Shown here: piece by piece, positions 52,836 through 64,000 of the stretch | Layout: each line of letters begins with the position of its first letter | Position numbering within the stretch: the stretch's first letter is position 1 | DNA from: Fragilaria radians | Taxonomy: Eukaryota; Bacillariophyta; Fragilariophyceae; Fragilariales; Fragilariaceae | DNA length: 64,000 nucleotides | NCBI GenBank assembly: GCA_900642245.1 | Contig: CAAAJI010000105.1 | Location: 74,369 to 138,368 of the forward strand | Direction of reading: 5' to 3' | Program-made: the position numbers and the translations under genes | Notes under the pieces: generated by a model | What the model saw: the letters and a program-made list of their open reading frames with translations, nothing else | The model's database searches: none | Told to the model about the DNA's origin: nothing

Positions 52836-55271
52836 CTTTATTATTACAAAAGTTGAACGGATGTTCAATTGTTGTTAGTAGCTTAATAGAGATTAAAGAC
52901 GCCACGCCGTCGATTACTTCGAGTAATCGATTTTAGGTAACTTCGGGAGCAGATTTTGTGAATTTCAATAGAAGATTCACTTATTAAACTGATAGACAAG
53001 CGGTAAAACCCCCTTGTGATGTAGTTATTCTAATGACATTCCATCAGTTCGCAAGTTTCCTCTTTTCTCTAGCAGTTTGAAATTGGAAGAACGTATTAAA
53101 ATCTGGTTGTACCAGAACCCAGTTCACCGCAATATCAGGGAAAACAGTTACCAGTCAGGTCACAAGCAAATACCAGTTATTTTTTTCAAGTCACCTGAAA
53201 AAAATTTGAGGTACCAATTACCAGTTTGAACTCAGTTTTTCCTTGGTTCAGCACAGCTCTGGACAAAACAACTACTGAGTTCCTTATTGACTACATGAGG
53301 AAAATGCGTGATGACATAGCCATGACATTGAAATATTCCAGACCTTCTCAGTGGAAACCTCAGAGGAAAATGAGAGTCTACAGAACTACACCAAGATGTT
53401 TTGAGTTCCTTATCATGCATATGCCACATCAAGAGTTTTAACTTACCAGGAACGAATTCGGATTATATGTTTTACACCAACACTCGTAGAGAAAGAACAT
53501 TTCTACTAGTATATTGGTACAGCTGAAGAAAGAAGAAGTTTGCTTTAGTGGACAGTGATAATCCACCCGAAGGTTTAAAAATCACAATCACCACTGGCCA
53601 TAGTCTTTACGACAGTAGGGTTTGCAGGATGGATTAGGTAGGTGAAAGTGAAAACTAAGACAAGGAATTAATATTTAATCCAGAAAATTATGATAAATAG
53701 GTTTAGGTAAATTCATTATTGACAGCAATAAAGACCCCATATACAACCATAGTCTCAGATGACATTAAAAGACACCATAAGAGATGAAGAAGAAGTAACA
53801 TTGACAGTGTAACTGGCCATATTCTTGGAAAGCCAAATGAAATATTCTTAATCAAATTGAAATATCAAGGGTTTAAAATTGAAGAATACCCTTGTGAAAA
53901 TGCAAGGGTAACTTCACATGTTTGAAAACCATGACAAGGTAAACTAATGATTTATCGCGAATCAACGGTCATAGGTTTGTACAAAACATTCAGTTTGATG
54001 AAAAGGATTAAGTCATTTGGAGATACAAGAAAAGAAGAAACTTGCAATAACATGAAATAAACTCATGAAAGAGAAATTTTAAATCAAAGGATATTCAACT
54101 CGGTTCCATCAAGCGCAAAAACAGAAACCTATTGGAATATTCATTCTGCGTTTGCACTGCATAGTGAATACCAGAGCCAGACTGGAGAAAGAATGACTTT
54201 TGAGTTGAATGTGTAAGCTAATCATCAATCAAGTAAGCCGCAAACAGTTTGGCAGAAGCTAAGTTGCTTGTAGTTGATGATTTGATGTCAAAGGTTTTAT
54301 GGAACAGTAGAAAGATAATTTTGTGGAAGAGGGCAAGACACTTTGACAATAAATATTTTTATACTGCAGGTATCATCCAGAGAAAGAAGATGCAGATAGA
54401 AATCTGTCCATCAGCTGAGATGAAAACAAAACACAGGACTAAATTGGTGACTGATGATTAAGCTCAAATACACGAATGGCAAAAACATGAACAAGGTCAT
54501 ATGTTTCCAGCTAGAGCGTGTTGGATGACTTGAAGAGAACAAAACTAATGTGTGAGTCAATTTGCTGAAAGCCAATGGAGAATAGAGTAAAGTAAGCAGC
54601 ATGCTTATAATTTAAATGACCATTTAGAGTTAATTGAGGAACAATTATCATCCTTCTTACCACTCTGGCTTATCCTAGCAGCGATGTAAAAGGAGCTTTT
54701 TTCAATGGAACCCTTTTGTAGGCAATTTTGATGGTGCAAGAATTGGACAGTATGATGATAAACTACTTGACTGAAAGGTAGGTTATACTAGAATGCATAG
54801 AAATCTACTGCATCAGTAGTTTATTGGTCAATCGTTTCAGCTATTCAGAATTGAACCGGGGAGGAATGAGTATATCTTCCTTTTATATAAACAAAATATT
54901 GTTGCAGACTTACTCATTCTCTCTATACTTATGTTTGTTGAAGGTTCCTATTCTTTTTGGATGATATATCTCCTCTCGACTTTTTACATAAATTTTAGAC
55001 CATGACTTTGTTAGATTTATATGGATTATTTTGATGATATCCTTAGCTTTTGATATGATTTTGAAGAGAGGGTAATGTAAACCTGTATTTCATGTATCCT
55101 ATTGTGCGTAGAAAAAGTGTGTAGCAAGCTCAACCAATTATTTTTTCCATAAAGAATAGCTTTATCTGAGGTTAATTAGACTATAATCTATGCAATTCGT
55201 CATCGTTTGGCAATTAACATTCATAGAGAGAAGAGGTAAGTAACATATGCAAGTCATTCATAGGTCATATT
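52836..55271. other. Gene-free region with retrotransposon debris
   Basis: About 2.4 kb without a gene. A palindrome around TCGATTACTTCGAGTAATCGA lies near 52910. Frames at 53226-53441 and 54249-54461 lack recognised motifs. A Copia RT scrap is annotated at 54690-54770. Confidence 0.4.
54690..54770 (+). mobile_element. Copia reverse-transcriptase scrap
   Basis: The plus strand reads SDVKGAFFNGTLL followed by a stop and then a short hydrophobic run. This matches the start of Copia RT ('DVKGAFL-G'). Little else of the element can be read, so this is a short decayed piece. Confidence 0.55.
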
Positions 55272-57917
55272 TTACAGCCCACTTTCTAGAAGTGTCGCTT
55301 TCTTGTAAGCATGGAAAGCTTCTAAATTGGTCATACCAACAGTTAAGACTTCCACCTTTCCGTTCCGAATGACAACAAGGTCTTCACAAACCGATGTTAG
55401 TAAATGCTGGTCATGGCTTACCAACAAAACTCCCCCTTGAAATGACAGAATTCCTTCAATCAGGGCTTCTGTAGTCTCCAAATCGAGCTTTAAAAAAAGA
55501 TTTAGAATGAAGGATGGGTAATTGAATTATGAAAGAAAGACACGTACGTGATTAGTTGGTTCATCTAGAATCAATAAATGAGGTTTGCGGTACATAGCAC
55601 ATGCTAAGCATAAGCGACATTTCTGACCACCAGACATGGTAGAGATTTTCTGAGTCGGTAAAACATTTCCTCCGAGTCCAAAATTAGCCAAATGTCGACG
55701 GAGTTGTCCTATATGAGTATTGCTTCGATCGCCGGGATAACGATCGATGATAGTTTCGAGCGGAGTTCCATCTGGATCAAGTTGCTCTAGTTGGTGCTGA
55801 GCTAGATATTCGATTCTGGCTCTACCATCGACTTTCACTTTTCCTTGCGAAGACTGTAGCGAACCAACAACAAGCTTGATAAGCGTACTTTTTCTGTATG
55901 GGTGCAAATTGACATGTGAGAAAATTCCAAGGAAATGTAAAGCTTAAACCATGATGACATACCCGCATCCATTTTTACCAAGCAGTGCAATACGAGATTT
56001 GGCGTTGATGCTTAAATCAATCTGATGCAAGAGGAGATCATCGGAAGAGTATCCAAATGACACTCTCTCAAGTTTCACGATATCGCCATTGAATGATCCA
56101 GGGTCCGGAAATTTTAATTCAACTTTTTCATCTTCTTTATACTCCTCTACCTCTTCTGCAGTTCCGTCGTAGGACGCTTTGTATCGTTTGCCTTCCTGAG
56201 CCATTACTCCAATCTTATCAAGCTTTTTCATCTTTGATTTCCTCTGGCGCGCTGCTTTCACTCCATTTTCCCCGGCTTGAGAGTGTAAATCAATAAACTT
56301 TTGAAGTTGTGCCTTTTTAGCTTCTTGTGCTTCTCGCAATCGTATTTGACGCGATCTGTTTTCTTCTCTTACAGCTTCAAAGTTTGTAATATCTCCCCGA
56401 TAACAATTCAGCGTGTTTTGATGAAAATGGACTACATCTGTAACAACTTGGTTGAGAAAATGACGGTCATGAGACACGACGACTAATGTTCCAGTAAATT
56501 GAGTAGTCAAATACTTTTCTAGCCAAAGCACCGCTTCTAAGTCTAAGAAAAATGTCAGTTGCAAGTAAAGTCAGTTTTGTAGCCTTTAGATCAAAAGACT
56601 CTTACCCAAATGATTTGTAGGTTCATCAAGAAGAAGTAAACTTGGACTTGCAAATAGTGCAGAAGATAACGAAACTCTCATTCTCCAGCCTCCACTGAGC
56701 TGATGGGTTGGTTTTTCCATCATTTTCTTCGAAAATCCAAGACCGGCAAGCACTTTTCTTGCTCTTGGTTCTGGATCACCACCATCTTCTTCCTCGATTG
56801 ATGCCAAACGTTGATAGGCTTTTGAAAGTTTAACGTTCAAATCAACTTTCTTTTCATCAATGGCAACGATTAACTTGGGATTCATGGGCTGCATGATAGC
56901 TCCACGTGTCGGTTTCTGTTTTTTTCGTTCAAGCAATTTTTGACGAGACTTACTTTCTATATTTACCTTAGTTTCCTCTAGGCTTTGTGGCTCGACCTCT
57001 AGATTTTGTAACTTATCAAGTTCTTCTTCGCACCATTGTATAAATTGCTTCACAGAATGGCGCTTGACGTCAGATTTTAGGACAGTTTCGACCGCAGAAC
57101 AATCATTACCAATAATTTCCTGTCGCACCAGTAGCATATTCATATTCTTCGGCACTGCATCTGTAAGTTGGCGCGATGCTATAAAACTTAAAAGAGTAGT
57201 CTTGCCACAACCATTTCTGCCCATCAGACCATACCTACGGCCCCTTGCCAACGTCAACGATGCATTTTGCAAAAGATTTGGACCACCACCGCGAAGGTTG
57301 GGGAGGTCGAAGTTCCGAAAGTGAACGTCTTGCATATTATCTGACGAGGCTTCCATCATGCTTTGAACTGTTTTTCCGATTTCGGGTTCTCTCAGAATGG
57401 ACATTGCTTCTTGAATTGCACGCTCGCGTTCTTCTTCCTCCAGTTTAATACGAAGTTCTTTTTGTCGTTCCTTACGACGTTTTTTCTCAGACACAGCTTC
57501 TAAATTTAAATTGCCATCAATCATATTTGCATAGAAAGCAGCTATTTGTGACTCTTTCTGGTTATCTTCTTGGGAACCAAGGTCCAACTCTGCACTGATT
57601 CCCATTGCGTAATTTTGAATGTCGAGGGATTTGATCGTAACAGCTTGCATCAATTTTCTCAGGGGAATGACTTCAGATGAACTATTCTGTAACTTTTCTT
57701 CATAACCAAGATCCAGTAACTGAAAGAAAGACATGCAAATACTTTTAGGATCGATTTGACTCTCTTCGACTCCACTTTCAATTAAGGTTACAACGGTCTC
57801 TCTTGCTTCTTCGTCGCTAGGATCGTCAACTAATAATGATGTGATATATTCACAAGTATCATGATCTAGATAAGGAGCAAGTGTGCTCTCCACTGCGCAA
57901 GCAACACCTGTTGACAT
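55272..57917 (-). CDS. ABCF3: ABC-F ATPase, ABCF3/GCN20 type, four exons
   Basis: Exons 57917-56606, 56542-55963, 55893-55548 and 55487-55272 give 817 aa. Introns are 63, 69 and 60 bp; each junction rebuilds a conserved motif (DEPTNH-LDLEAVLW, GKNGC-GKSTL and DEPTNH-LDLETTEAL), which confirms the model. It is a soluble protein without membrane segments. The N-terminal 200 residues form a helical, ribosome- or Gcn1-associating region. ATPase 1 has Walker A GRNGCGKTT (about 235), signature LSGGW (about 407) and Walker B LLLLDEPTNH. A charged linker follows. ATPase 2 has GKNGCGKST (about 625), MSGGQ (about 718) and LLILDEPTNH. GCN20/ABCF3 proteins act with Gcn1 on stalled ribosomes and in eIF2-kinase signalling. 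The start is the first ATG. Confidence 0.93.
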
Positions 57918-60900
57918 ATCTAATGTGAAACTCAACCAAACAAAATCCAAATAAAATAAGGTTACGGGGATTTCGGATGAACGACTTTTAGGTAAGCCTC
58001 TACTATGGGTGTTTTTAGGCTCTACTCATACCATCGCCACCCACTATTACCCACAAAAATAGCAAAGTTTACCAATACGAAGGCAATTAACTACATTTTA
58101 CACTAATTTACAAAATTGAGCCTTTATTTCGATATTTCACTTAAATAACATTTTTTTTAGAAGTTAAAATTTGAGATCCATCACGACAAATAATAGCATT
58201 TGTTAGGAGTGATTGAATCCCCTGCAAACGAAAAAGCTTGCTGTAAGGCTTGCACCATGAGATTAATATGGAAAAATCTTAACATCTGTTCCTTTAATAC
58301 AATTCAAATAATGAGGCCACCTTGCAGTTCAAACGGCTCTTTTTTTCACCGTTTGAAGGTAATAGATAACATCATTGAACAATGTATTTTGGTTCATCTA
58401 TGTTTTTTCAAATAACAATATATGAAAATGAACTTTTCCAAGTTTTCTTGATGAGAAACTCAAAGAAGCGGTCCATCCCTATGTGAACGCAGTCCTTTTC
58501 GCACCAAACACGGTTTCCAAGAAATCAACTTTGCATAATCGATTCAGATTCAAAGGCATCACCATCCTTTGGGAAATATTGTCATAAAAGATGCATTCCT
58601 TTTTCATAGTAGTAGATATACAGATATATATATTTGCAGATTCCTTAAAATCACAAAGGCATCATGCCCATCTATGAACGCAGTATTGATACATTTGAAT
58701 ACTAATGATAATTGCAAATCTACTGAAATTCTACGACGCCAACAGAATTATTTGTTTCAATAATTCAAAGTAACTTTATAATTATCGTATTACTGGAAAA
58801 TCTTTACATGGCGTTGTTGCATAGTCAGTGATTCTCTAGCTCTTTTGCCAAAAAGGGCAGAAGCCATCAACAACAGTTTTAATTTAACCAGTATCCAGCT
58901 AATTGTTTTTCAACTGTTTGATGATTTCTTGACTGGTTAAATTGAGGACATGGCGGAGCATTTAATGTTATTCCAAACACCAGAGAAGTGGATAGTATTC
59001 CATTTCTTCTAGACTAGTCATATCGTTGCTGGCATTATCAACGGTGACTCTTATACGTTTTTCCTATATGTCTATATCTGTCAATACATCCATCGTAAAC
59101 AAAACCGCATTACGAATTTCAGGTGCAATAAGTAATGTGACGTTTTTTTCATAGCTATAATCAGGAATAGGCTGTTTGCTCTTTACAATTGACTAAAAGC
59201 AGCCCGATGAGATCAGTACCATTGAGTGATTTCTATATTTGCAACGAGAGCATAAAGTTTCTCATAAGCTTTGACGCTTCAACATCATCCAACTGCAGTT
59301 CATGGTACTTAGTTGGTGGATGACCCTGGAAACTGAATGGTTATCACTGACCCTTTGGTTTCCATTTGTGAAATTTCATCCAATTTGGTCAAGTACAATC
59401 ATGCCTTTGGCTGGTAAGTTGTTAATCTTTTGCATTCTTCTGGGTCATCCTCTGAAGGGGTTCTTGATAAATATAAGGATATTGCTGCTAATAATGACAT
59501 TGAGGCGGGGCTAAACCAGAGGATAATGAGGATATGGGATTTTTTAGATCAAGTCTTGATCATATAAAACGAAGGAGTGAGTGTGGATTGACAAGTATGC
59601 TCCAGCAGTACAGTAGGTTTTTAAAGATACCATATAATCATTTATAACGACCGTATTTCATAAATGCTTAAAGGTATGCATTAATGCATTCGCCCATTGA
59701 TATCGCTTGTACTTTTCCAGTAGTCTTGTCCCATAGCACTTTGGGACTTACAACTTAAAAGAGTATTTCAATATAGTCAGACCCATTTCAGCAGCATCTC
59801 TCAGTCCATTCAAGGATTTTTCTTAGAGTAAGCGTCCAGTGCTCGCACATCTCCTGTCCTGTTAGGGACTATGAATGTGTGCGTGCTTCCAAATTGGCAT
59901 TATTCTGTTCTTACTAACTTTCCTTTTGGCAGTTCCATAGCGGACATGATCTGCTCTAATAATCACTACTTTTACGCCTGATGTTTATTGTCTAATTCTA
60001 AGCAGTATGTCACTTCCCCTTAACTTGAAGAACCACTTACTTTCTGCACCTCATGCTTTAGTCCCATGATCTCGCAAATGTATCTCCTTGACCACCCTCT
60101 TCATAGTCTTTTGCCAATTTCTTTTATTCACTTTAATTAGATTATCCTAAGCTTTCTTTTTAAATATCTAGTTCATATTGATAGCACTATCTATCATCGT
60201 AAAGTCAGCTTGATCAGCAATCATCTCAATATATATTGATGATATCTGTGGCTTTTGAATTAACAAGCCTAACAACTTTGCCATTGCTCTATCTGCCTTG
60301 ACCTTTGAAGACATCCTTTCATCATCCGAAAAGCGTATCCTTCAGGTTTTGCTCCGATTTTACCCACGAACTGTCATAAGCTTCAATTGCAGTTTCTCAT
60401 TTCTTTGAGGTGCTCTTAGTATCAATAGGCAACCAATTAAGAGCACTTCCCACTTCTATATGTGATGTTGCTTTGCGCTCTTACTTTTTGCATTATTTCC
60501 CCCTTTGTAAAAACTGAATAATCATATTTCACTTAAAGTAAGTATTTTTTGCTTTCTTAGTTACTTAATCATACAGCATGATTACACTTTGATCTCTCAA
60601 TTTGGATCAAAGCGAAAAGACAGTTAATTCAAACAGTTCCCAAATATTTTAGACGTCTCTTTTCTTTGGAATCAGGTTTGAATCTCCCTGAGAGCTATCA
60701 ATCACTAGATCCACTCATCAGGGAATTGAACCTTGACTATACTTATTCACCTTCAAAATAAGAAGAATAACTTACGTTTGCTTACAGAAAGAGGCAGGCT
60801 AACCGAAAATTTCACAAACTGACTCATGGCCATTTTTAGGAACAAGAGGAATTGCTTGATTATAGTGATCTACCTGTTGAAATTGCCAATTGAAATTTCA

Positions 60901-63332
60901 ATCCTTTTGAATAGAAAATTAGTCAAAATTCTACCAGCGGTCACCATATATGAGAATTATCAATACTTCTAAAATTGGGCCAATGACAGACCATTTGTTG
61001 TAAATGCAAATGTGTAACGAATCAAATGAACATTTAAACCGTTCCTATTTGCGATGAAACATCTCAAATACTGATATAGAAATACATCTCGAGATGTATT
61101 CAGACGGTTTTTAGACTGTTTATGATCACAATCTATAGACTCTTTATAGCTGAAGTGCTATCTTTTAATTCGTAAGTTATGATGATTATAGTCATTATTT
61201 CATGACTGTTGATTCTAAATTGTTTTCTTATTTTACCAAAAGTCTACGGATGGCAAGGCATCTTCTTTCACGAATGTTTCAAGGTTTCCTCAATGAAATT
61301 TAGAATGAATTATGAAAACTTGTCATAGCAATCTAATAACTTCTGCTCTGCGGAGAATAAGAGTAGAAAAAGTTTAAAAAATTATGAAAACTACTCTTGT
61401 GTTATTAATCATACAAGAGTGGAGTCTTGACTGACTATTTTTCGTTATTATATTATTCCTTTAGATCAGCCTATTATTTAGGATTTATTATTATATCCAA
61501 ATTATTCTGGTTAGTCAAAATATCTTTTGACTTATTTTATTTAGAATGAAATATTCAATTCATGTTACACTTCATGAAACACACGTGATTTATTAACTCC
61601 TAAATTTTAGTGATCTTTGATTAGTATCATCTAAAATTTGTAAGTGAAAAACAACAGCCATTATTCTTTTCAGTTATTGTTGCTTTAGATGTTCTACTAT
61701 AGCTGATATCTTCATGATCTATATTTGCATGCAATAGCAACAATGGATGTCTCCGAATGTTGGTACATAATAATAATATCTTCTTGAATTAATTCTTTTC
61801 TACTTTAATTCGCTGTGTTTTATTATAATTCTAAAGTATTTTCTTCTATTCACCATTTAGAAAACATGATGGAAATATCGACTTTCTTATATTCTCCCTC
61901 ACACTTTTATTTGTTTATTTGAAGGTTTCACTCATATTTTTATATGCGTCAAGAGGAAACACGACTCACAGGAGAAGATCAAATAGTGAGGAGACTAAGT
62001 TCTAGATTAATGATTGAGCGAGACTAGCATTGCTTCTAACGGTAATACTACGAAAACGGAGATTGCTGTAGTCATTTGAATGATAACTTCTAATTATTTT
62101 CAAGGAGCTTGGTTTGAGCCAAACGTTTTATTTATCCTCTTCTCTTGAGATCAGTTATCATTTGATTCATCACTGTTCATTTTGATTTCTGGTTGAGAAT
62201 ATATTTGGGAATGCGTGATTTCCATAATAAACTTTCACTGGCAAGAGGGACAAATGATCCGCTTGAATGGAGAAGATTCTGGTAAGGACAAGGCAATGTG
62301 GAATTAAACGCTTACCGTTGAGGATGAGCAATTTCAGTAAGGCAAGACTTTTTTTTAAACTTCATTGGTAAGGCGGACAAATGGTCCACTTGGATTCCGG
62401 CCAGGGAAAGGAGCTCTAAGAATTTATTCTTGAGAAATCAACAAGAAGACTGAAGAAGGCAAGTAAACGCCCAGAAACATTGATTTACATGAGTTAGTAT
62501 ACACACAATTAGAGGAAAAAAAGTTAAACGAAAGGTAGACTTAGTTTATCTCCATATCTTAATGTATTTTTCAAATTTATTCAAGCAGCGCAACTATCAA
62601 CTGTTGCTATAGACAATAGATTCACCTTCTTATGTATCAAGAATTCAATTCAACTAAGTCAAATTATAATATGAAAAGTCCCAGAAAGCCGCTCATACAT
62701 AAAAAGGAGAACAAGACTGACACAAGGGGATTGAGATTTTTATGTGCATGTCCAACTGAGAGGAATAAACTCCATTTTATGAGTTTCACTTTTCATATTA
62801 TTGTGAAAACAATAGCCACAAAAACCACATCGACCAGTAACAGTTCTCAATCCTTTGTGAAGAAACAATTTTGAGTATTTTCCGATGTGCAGCGTATTGC
62901 ATTGCAGATACGAGGTATCAAAGTTTAACTTTACGGGATTCCTTCGGAGTACATCCTGGTGAAAATTTGAAGAGTCCAATCAATATAGGGAATGGTTTCC
63001 AGTTCCATGTGATAAATAACTTCTCTAATTATTCAAAACTCATCACATGAAATGATGAAATTTTCGAGCTATGAGTATTACGTGTGCATTCAATTTAACA
63101 TGTGTTCCCACCTTTGTTCTTAAATGATGAAATTTTTGGCTTGGGTTAGATTAATTTAAAAGTATTTCAGTCCATAGGCTGAACCACGATAACAATACAA
63201 TCATAATTTCTAGATTGTGATCAGTAAACGACAATGTAAGTTTGGGCTACTCTTGCTCTTAATGTAATGCATAAGCTGACTGAATTTATTTGTCGCAATT
63301 AAATTATACTGACATTCATCCTACATAGGACA
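57918..63332. other. Second gene desert
   Basis: About 5.4 kb of AT-rich sequence without a defensible gene. The first 300 bp should hold the ABCF3 promoter. Around 59.0-59.3 kb and 60.0-60.4 kb the minus strand has short coding-like stretches (for example GKVVRLVNSKATDI) that may come from a Copia gag, too decayed to assign. From about 61 kb the sequence is very AT-rich. An imperfect repeat pair lies at 62229-62393. No RNA genes were seen. Confidence 0.4.
62229..62393. repeat. Imperfect 36-bp direct repeat pair
   Basis: Units at about 62229-62264 and 62358-62393 share AACTT-CA-TGG-AAG and GGACAAATG-TCC-CTTG. The second differs by several substitutions and a short gap. The pair lies about 1 kb upstream of the Lys-Gly/Asp repeat gene. 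Its function is unknown. Confidence 0.5.
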
Positions 63333-64000
63333 ATGAAATCCAATGCGATTCTCTTATCAATAACAATGATGGCAATCCTTGTTGCCGTGCATGGTGAGAC
63401 GACACAATTAAGAGGAACTGCGTTATCCAGCATAGAGAAGCCATTAATCGGCACGCAGTATCTACGGTCTTTGAGTGGCAAAAAGGGAGGCAAAAAGGGT
63501 GGAAAAAAGGGAGGTAAGAAGGGAGGTAAAAAGGGAGACGATGACGATGATGATGATCACCATGGCGATGATGACGATGACTGTGATGATGATGATGATG
63601 ATGACGACGACGACGACGACGGTAAAGGAAAAGGAAAGGGAGGAAAGAAAGGTGGAAAGAAGGGAGATGATGACGATGATGGTAAAGGCAAAGGCAAAGG
63701 AGGGAAGAAGGGAGGTAAAAAGGGAGATGATGATGATGATGATTATCATGGTGACGACGATGATGATGACTGCCACGATGATTGCAAAGGTGATGACGAT
63801 GATGGCAAAGGCAAAGGAAAGGGAGGAAAGAAAGGTGGAAAGAAAGGAGACGATGACGATGATGGCAAAGGCAAAGGAAAGGGAGGAAAGAAGGGAGGCA
63901 AAAAGGGAGGCAAAAAGGGAGATGATGACGATGACGATGATTACCATGGCGACGACGACGATGATGATTGTGATGACGACGACGATGACGATGGTAAAGG
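63333..64000 (+). CDS. Secreted Lys-Gly/Asp polyampholyte repeat protein (silaffin-like candidate), 3' end missing
   Basis: The frame is open from the ATG at 63333 to the end of the window (222 codons plus 2 bases); the stop lies outside. A signal peptide spans about residues 1-21 (MKSNAILLSITMMAILVAVH). A short linker with LRGTALSS and QYLRSLSG precedes the repeats. The rest alternates basic blocks of GGKKGGKKGG or GKGKGKGGKKGG with acidic blocks of 4 to 12 Asp, some ended by YHGD or a DC pair. Blocks have almost no other residues. Codons vary within the blocks (GAT/GAC, AAA/AAG, GGA/GGT/GGC), so the protein pattern rather than a DNA repeat is held. Diatom silaffins and related frustule proteins are secreted, Lys-clustered and acidic or phosphorylated, so a biomineralisation role is plausible but inferred. 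The minus-strand frame here (63462-63947) is only its shadow. Confidence 0.85.
   Translation, partial: MKSNAILLSITMMAILVAVHGETTQLRGTALSSIEKPLIGTQYLRSLSGKKGGKKGGKKGGKKGGKKGDDDDDDDHHGDDDDDCDDDDDDDDDDDDGKGKGKGGKKGGKKGDDDDDGKGKGKGGKKGGKKGDDDDDDYHGDDDDDDCHDDCKGDDDDGKGKGKGGKKGGKKGDDDDDGKGKGKGGKKGGKKGGKKGDDDDDDDYHGDDDDDDCDDDDDDDGK

Noticed and set aside
58200..58415. 71-codon plus-strand frame with several Cys
   Set aside because: No known motif, no signal peptide and AT-rich surroundings full of stops.
63462..63947. Minus-strand hydrophobic frame of 161 codons
   Set aside because: It is the antisense of the poly-Asp/Gly-Lys coding repeats; GAT/GAC runs read backwards give Ile/Val. The plus strand has a signal peptide and a proper ATG.

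Overview
The window is eukaryotic nuclear DNA, AT-rich, with compact genes and short GT-AG introns. The eleven introns I could resolve are about 53 to 158 bp. A diatom or a close stramenopile relative is the best fit. The reasons are Ty1/Copia fossils that resemble diatom-type elements in their gag, integrase and reverse-transcriptase motifs, a secreted Lys-Gly/Asp polyampholyte of the kind linked to silica biomineralisation, and a possible plastid presequence. The species call is inference.

Layout: 1-423 is the 3' end of a beta-ketoacyl-ACP synthase. Next come an OSCA/CSC1-like membrane channel (577-3596, minus, three exons) and, divergent from it, a type II O-fucosyltransferase-like enzyme (3803-5170). 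They are followed by an FAD/NAD-fold protein (5516-7342, minus), the nucleolar rRNA-processing factor RRP1/NOP52 (7707-10022, minus), a coiled-coil protein (11907-13579, minus), a Ser-rich unknown (13749-15230, minus) and a START-domain protein (17222-18658, minus). From 19.2 to 25.7 kb there is a gene desert with Copia integrase debris. At 25.7-30.1 kb lie a trypsin-like protease fused to a C-terminal Hint (hedgehog/intein-type) domain and a small two-exon potato-inhibitor-I gene with a broken upstream copy. A putative plastid protein (30208-31095, minus) is divergent from the spliceosome-disassembly factor TFIP11 (31604-34573). A multi-pass membrane protein follows (36015-37304), then more Copia debris containing a long inverted repeat. 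Next are a five-exon MscS-like mechanosensitive channel (41356-44826, minus), two essentially identical copies of a 415-aa unknown gene in a 2.17-kb direct duplication with units 5,347 bp apart, and a four-exon ABCF3/GCN20-type ATPase (55272-57917, minus). A second desert follows. The window closes inside a secreted Lys-Gly/Asp repeat protein (63333 to end, plus) that runs off the edge.

Most genes are unrelated housekeeping functions (fatty-acid synthesis, ribosome biogenesis, splicing, translation control). The unusual content is the protease-Hint fusion, the protease-inhibitor locus, the recent duplication and the biomineralisation-like protein. Almost every gene-free stretch where I recognise anything is decayed Copia retrotransposon sequence, in both orientations. 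I saw no rRNA, no tRNA I would defend, no CRISPR and no bacterial-type operon.
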